Origin: Saprospiraceae bacterium | GTDB taxonomy: Bacteria; Bacteroidota; Bacteroidia; Chitinophagales; Saprospiraceae | Reading direction: 5' to 3' | Length of the DNA stretch: 5,533 nucleotides | Assembly (NCBI GenBank): GCA_013002475.1 | Contig: JABDJM010000289.1 | Location: forward strand, 1-5,533 | In this document: positions 4,501 through 5,533 of the stretch, in pieces | Position numbering within the stretch: the first letter of the stretch is position 1 | How the letters are laid out: each line of letters starts with the position of its first letter | Made by a program: the position numbers and the translations under genes | Notes under the pieces: generated by a model | What the model was told of the DNA's origin: nothing | Databases searched by the model: none | The model's input: the letters and a program-made list of their open reading frames with translations, nothing else

Positions 4501-5533
4501 GGGTATAGGATCGCATTTCGAATTGAAGGGACCCAATGAGTTTAGCTATGGCATATTTAGCTACAATGATCTACCCGTAGAAATTGGTCCGTTCGAGGGA
4601 AATGCGAATGCAGTTTACGATTTATGGGTCATGGATACCGACAACCCTGACTGTCAGGGAGACACCTGGTTTGAAGCTATCAATTGTGGCGGCGGAGATT
4701 GTCAAATCGAGTACCTGGAAATATTCGGATCTGAGTGCGTAAACGGAGAACTATTCGTCGAATTTGGTTTCGGGGTAAACAATCCTGGAAATGATTTTTA
4801 TGAAGTTTGGCTGAATGGTGAATACCAGGGCTACTACCCTCTTAATAACACAAATCAATATTACCTGGAAAATGCTGGACCAGTAATTCCCGGTGAGATA
4901 AACACTTTGAAAGTATGTATTAATGATCAGCCAAATTGCTGTATAGAGGCCGTCTTCATTACCGATTGCACCAACACCGGAGTTTGCGAAATATCCGACC
5001 CTTTTCTCGAATTCACTCCTTGCAATGACCTGGGTGAATATTATGTCTGGCTAGACTTTGATTACACAGATACCAATAGTGGTGAATTTGTAGTACAAGG
5101 CAATGGAATAGTTTATGGCTATTTCGGTTATGCCGACCTGCCTGTTCAGATCGGGCCTTTTGATGGGAACATTGATCCAGTCTGGGAGCTCCTTATCGCG
5201 GATACCCAGTATGACAACTGCTATGAAGAAATCACTTTTACTGGACCCGGATGTGGTGGCACCGACTGCTACATTTCCGATCCTGTGATCGAATTTCTGC
5301 CTTGCACAGATCTGGGTGAATACTTTGTAGAACTATACTTTAATCATGGCCCTGGAAACGGAGACGAGTTCAAAGTATTGGGTAACGGACAAAACTATGG
5401 GGTCTTTGATTACTCACAAGTACCTATTACTATTGGGCCATTTCCTGCAGGGAATGATCTGGTCTGGGAGTTGATAGTCATTGACGTGCAAAACGACAAT
5501 TGCCAAAATGAACTAGTCTTCGAGGGACAGGGA
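1496..5533 (+). CDS. Giant secreted Cys-anchored two-type repeat protein, 3' end beyond the window
   Basis: The frame is open for 1346 codons to the right edge. ATG at 1496 is the only sensible start: an in-frame TAG ends at 1489, the signal peptide follows immediately, and the next in-frame Met (residue 45) would remove it. Residues 1-31 are a Sec signal peptide. From Cys40 on, the protein is an unbroken chain of 14 modules of 89-91 residues, each starting and ending with Cys, in the order A B A B A B A A B A A B A A. Type A has Cys at module positions 1, 13, 79 and 90 and the motif YGxFxYxDLPVxxGPF. Type B has Cys at 1, 13, 73, 80, 81 and 90 and CINDNPNCC-like ends. No Arg is visible, and there are five Lys after the signal peptide. 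Alternating hydrophobic residues with Gly, Asn and Asp turns suggest small beta-sandwich domains. I infer a disulfide-stabilised cell-surface or extracellular adhesin or structural fibre. No catalytic motif is visible. A type IX sorting domain is likely at the unseen C-terminus. I do not recognise a named family. Confidence 0.93.
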   Translation, partial: MFKLNHQKCQILFPIFLIGLLVTSFAIPSYANDSEPKAACVIDSMTVDVLDCTPNEVFWVVLDFVHDGDGTSFTLTGNGNNYGTYNYSDLPIELGPFTGDSTTVYELVATDTQDADCSDFVEFGPNTCECEVIDLVIETYECTDANLMDLEFSFEANNSGNDLWEAWMNDVYLGAYQYNADNNYTLSQVSVTENQDNIFTICVNDNADCCTEINFAPICPGPCSITDLSVDPLPCTPNGVYDVEVDLTNVGPGTHFTLQGNGNFYGTFAYEDLPVQIGPFTGDTGDIFELVATDLELTDCSDFVEFESQICDPSLCDIGLLEIEVFECLGTNAVDVEFVMFVDNPGNDLWEAWAGDIYLGSYPLNPDNYYSLSQVPVTAGQETTIEVCINDNPNCCSSFSFIANCNTLACVIDGMVVEPLGCDPGSNSYNVLVDLLHEGSGTEFNLTGNGINYGTFSYTDLPVEVGPFAGDPSVVYELVASDTNNPDCTDFVIFEGQSCFPIICAIEWLELEVYECTSSGTVDLEFGMFVDNPGNNFWEAWAGDVYLGSFPLNSNGYYSLSQVPVNPGQVVSIEICINDNPNCCSSFSFVPNCSTPTCIIDGLIVDPLGCDPATGTFDVAVNFTHDGTGNEFILSGNGINYGTFSYADLPVVVGPFIGDPTTVYELVATDANNADCTDFTVFEGLNCNTPTCEIYDPVVELTPCSSNGEFFAILDFEYNDINSGQFKVLGANGESYGVFSYADLPIEVGPFDGTLDVLWTLFINDVQYPDCGTEIVFEGPGCGPDPCIVEGLAIELVECIVDGYVNIEFYFEAINPGNEFIDIYINNEFYGYQPINPDNYYVLSQVPTISGTPNILTVCINDNPNCCLEVSFVPDCGVPDCFIGDLVVTPLDCTPSGTFNVLVNFIHEGAGTHFEVSGAAGNSYGIYAYADLPVEIGSFAGDPNVVYDLWVMDTEFPDCQADAWFEGINCGGGDCFIGEIYVEPLDCNSDGTFNVLVDFIHEGIGSHFELKGPNEFSYGIFSYNDLPVEIGPFEGNANAVYDLWVMDTDNPDCQGDTWFEAINCGGGDCQIEYLEIFGSECVNGELFVEFGFGVNNPGNDFYEVWLNGEYQGYYPLNNTNQYYLENAGPVIPGEINTLKVCINDQPNCCIEAVFITDCTNTGVCEISDPFLEFTPCNDLGEYYVWLDFDYTDTNSGEFVVQGNGIVYGYFGYADLPVQIGPFDGNIDPVWELLIADTQYDNCYEEITFTGPGCGGTDCYISDPVIEFLPCTDLGEYFVELYFNHGPGNGDEFKVLGNGQNYGVFDYSQVPITIGPFPAGNDLVWELIVIDVQNDNCQNELVFEGQG
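1613..1879 (+). repeat. Module A1 (residues 40-128)
   Basis: First type A module, 89 residues with 4 Cys. It carries the motif YGTYNYSDLPIELGPF and the ending DCSDFVEFGPNTC. A single Glu joins it to B1, whereas the later linkers have 3-5 residues. Confidence 0.85.
1883..2152 (+). repeat. Module B1 (residues 130-219)
   Basis: First type B module, 90 residues with 6 Cys. It has WEAWMNDVYLGAY in the middle and CVNDNADCC near the end. It is the most divergent of B1-B3, with NNSGND where B2 and B3 have DNPGN(D/N). Confidence 0.85.
2162..2428 (+). repeat. Module A2 (residues 223-311)
   Basis: Type A module of 89 residues with 4 Cys and the motif YGTFAYEDLPVQIGPF. It has VGPGTHF where A1 has GDGTSF. 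The linker PGP precedes it. Confidence 0.85.
2441..2710 (+). repeat. Module B2 (residues 316-405)
   Basis: Type B module of 90 residues with 6 Cys, containing VDNPGNDLWEAWAGDIYLGS and CINDNPNCC. Its closest relative in the window is B3, 564 bases downstream. The two share identical DNA runs of 17 bases (2513-2529) and 14 bases (2543-2556). Confidence 0.87.
2723..2992 (+). repeat. Module A3 (residues 410-499)
   Basis: Type A module of 90 residues with Cys at positions 1, 13, 79 and 90. It has GNGINYGTFSYTDLPVEV followed by GPF, and YELVASDTNNPDC near the end. Its closest relative is A4. Confidence 0.87.
3005..3274 (+). repeat. Module B3 (residues 504-593)
   Basis: Type B module of 90 residues with Cys at 1, 13, 73, 80, 81 and 90, containing FWEAWAGDVYLGSF and CINDNPNCC. 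It is nearly a copy of B2 at protein level, while third codon positions have diverged. Confidence 0.87.
3287..3556 (+). repeat. Module A4 (residues 598-687)
   Basis: Type A module of 90 residues with 4 Cys, close to A3 (same GNGINYGTFSY core). It is followed directly by another A module, which breaks the A-B alternation for the first time. Confidence 0.87.
3569..3841 (+). repeat. Module A5 (residues 692-782), A-prime subtype
   Basis: Type A module of 91 residues with 4 Cys, of a distinct subtype shared with A8 and A9. It starts CEIYDPVVELTPC, has NSGQFKV in place of GT.F.L, has Trp in LWTLFINDVQYPDC and ends FEGPGC. Confidence 0.85.
3854..4123 (+). repeat. Module B4 (residues 787-876)
   Basis: Type B module of 90 residues with 6 Cys and a conserved CINDNPNCC. 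The central WEAWxGDVYLG is replaced by IDIYINNEFYG, so this B module lacks the two Trp of B1-B3. Confidence 0.85.
4136..4405 (+). repeat. Module A6 (residues 881-970)
   Basis: Type A module of 90 residues with 4 Cys. It pairs with A7 through shared features: FNVLVNFIHEGAGTHFE, YDLWVMDT and WFEGINC. The linker GVPD precedes it and the Gly-rich linker GGGD follows. Confidence 0.86.
4418..4687 (+). repeat. Module A7 (residues 975-1064)
   Basis: Type A module of 90 residues with 4 Cys and the closest relative of A6 (FNVLVDFIHEGIGSHFE, YDLWVMDT, WFEAINC). GGGD linkers flank it on both sides. It looks like a one-module tandem duplication with A6. Confidence 0.86.
4700..4969 (+). repeat. Module B5 (residues 1069-1158)
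   Basis: Type B module of 90 residues with 6 Cys, containing NNPGNDFYEVWLNGEYQGYY and CINDQPNCC. It keeps one Trp of the B1-B3 motif and carries one of the few Lys residues. Confidence 0.85.
4985..5254 (+). repeat. Module A8 (residues 1164-1253), A-prime subtype
   Basis: Type A module of 90 residues with 4 Cys, of the A5/A9 subtype: CEISDPFLEFTPC, NSGEFVVQGNG, VWELLIADTQYDNC and the ending TGPGC. A five-residue linker (TNTGV) precedes it. Confidence 0.85.
5267..5533 (+). repeat. Module A9 (residues 1258-1346), cut by the window edge
   Basis: Type A module of the A5/A8 subtype (CYISDPVIEFLPC, GDEFKVLGNG, VWELIVIDVQNDNC). The window ends after FEGQG, just where the terminal Cys codon is expected at 5534-5536. 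SQVPITIGPF replaces the usual DLP, resembling the SQVPV of B modules. Confidence 0.83.

Noticed and set aside
1613..5533. Array of about 282-bp repeats as a CRISPR array or DNA-level satellite
   Set aside because: The repeats are in-frame protein modules with synonymous divergence. There are no short identical repeats with unique spacers.

Overview
The window fits a member of the Bacteroidota, probably a Saprospiria-type (Lewinella-like) bacterium. This is inferred from protein style: a large secreted, Cys-anchored repeat protein rich in Asp, Asn and Gly, beside a TPR-like helical protein with an N-terminus of the type I associate with that group. Base composition is moderate, and neither start looks like a normal Shine-Dalgarno start. 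No database search was possible, so the placement is tentative.

The layout is two divergent, incomplete genes. Positions 1-1209 (minus strand) hold the first 403 codons of a soluble, helix-rich TPR-like protein whose 3' end lies beyond the left edge. Positions 1210-1495 are a divergent intergenic region with a GCAGGT/ACCTGC hairpin or operator-like palindrome, an AT palindrome, a GCCTTGAA direct repeat, and a weak candidate promoter for the leftward gene. Positions 1496-5533 (plus strand) hold the first 1346 codons of a giant exported protein that is still open at the right edge.

The exported protein dominates the window. After a signal peptide (residues 1-31) it consists entirely of about 90-residue modules that start and end with Cys, joined by short linkers, repeating every 279-285 bp. 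There are two module types. Type A has 4 Cys and the motif YGxFxYxDLPVxxGPF. Type B has 6 Cys, with WEAW-like and CINDNPNCC motifs. The order is A B A B A B A A B A A B A A, with the last A cut off one residue before its expected final Cys. The visible protein has no Arg and only five Lys after the signal peptide, so it must be very acidic. It is most likely a disulfide-stabilised, beta-rich surface or extracellular fibre or adhesin, perhaps exported by the type IX secretion system. Its C-terminus, which would show this, is outside the window.

Nothing links the two genes functionally except their shared upstream region. I see no RNA gene, mobile element, CRISPR array or terminator here.
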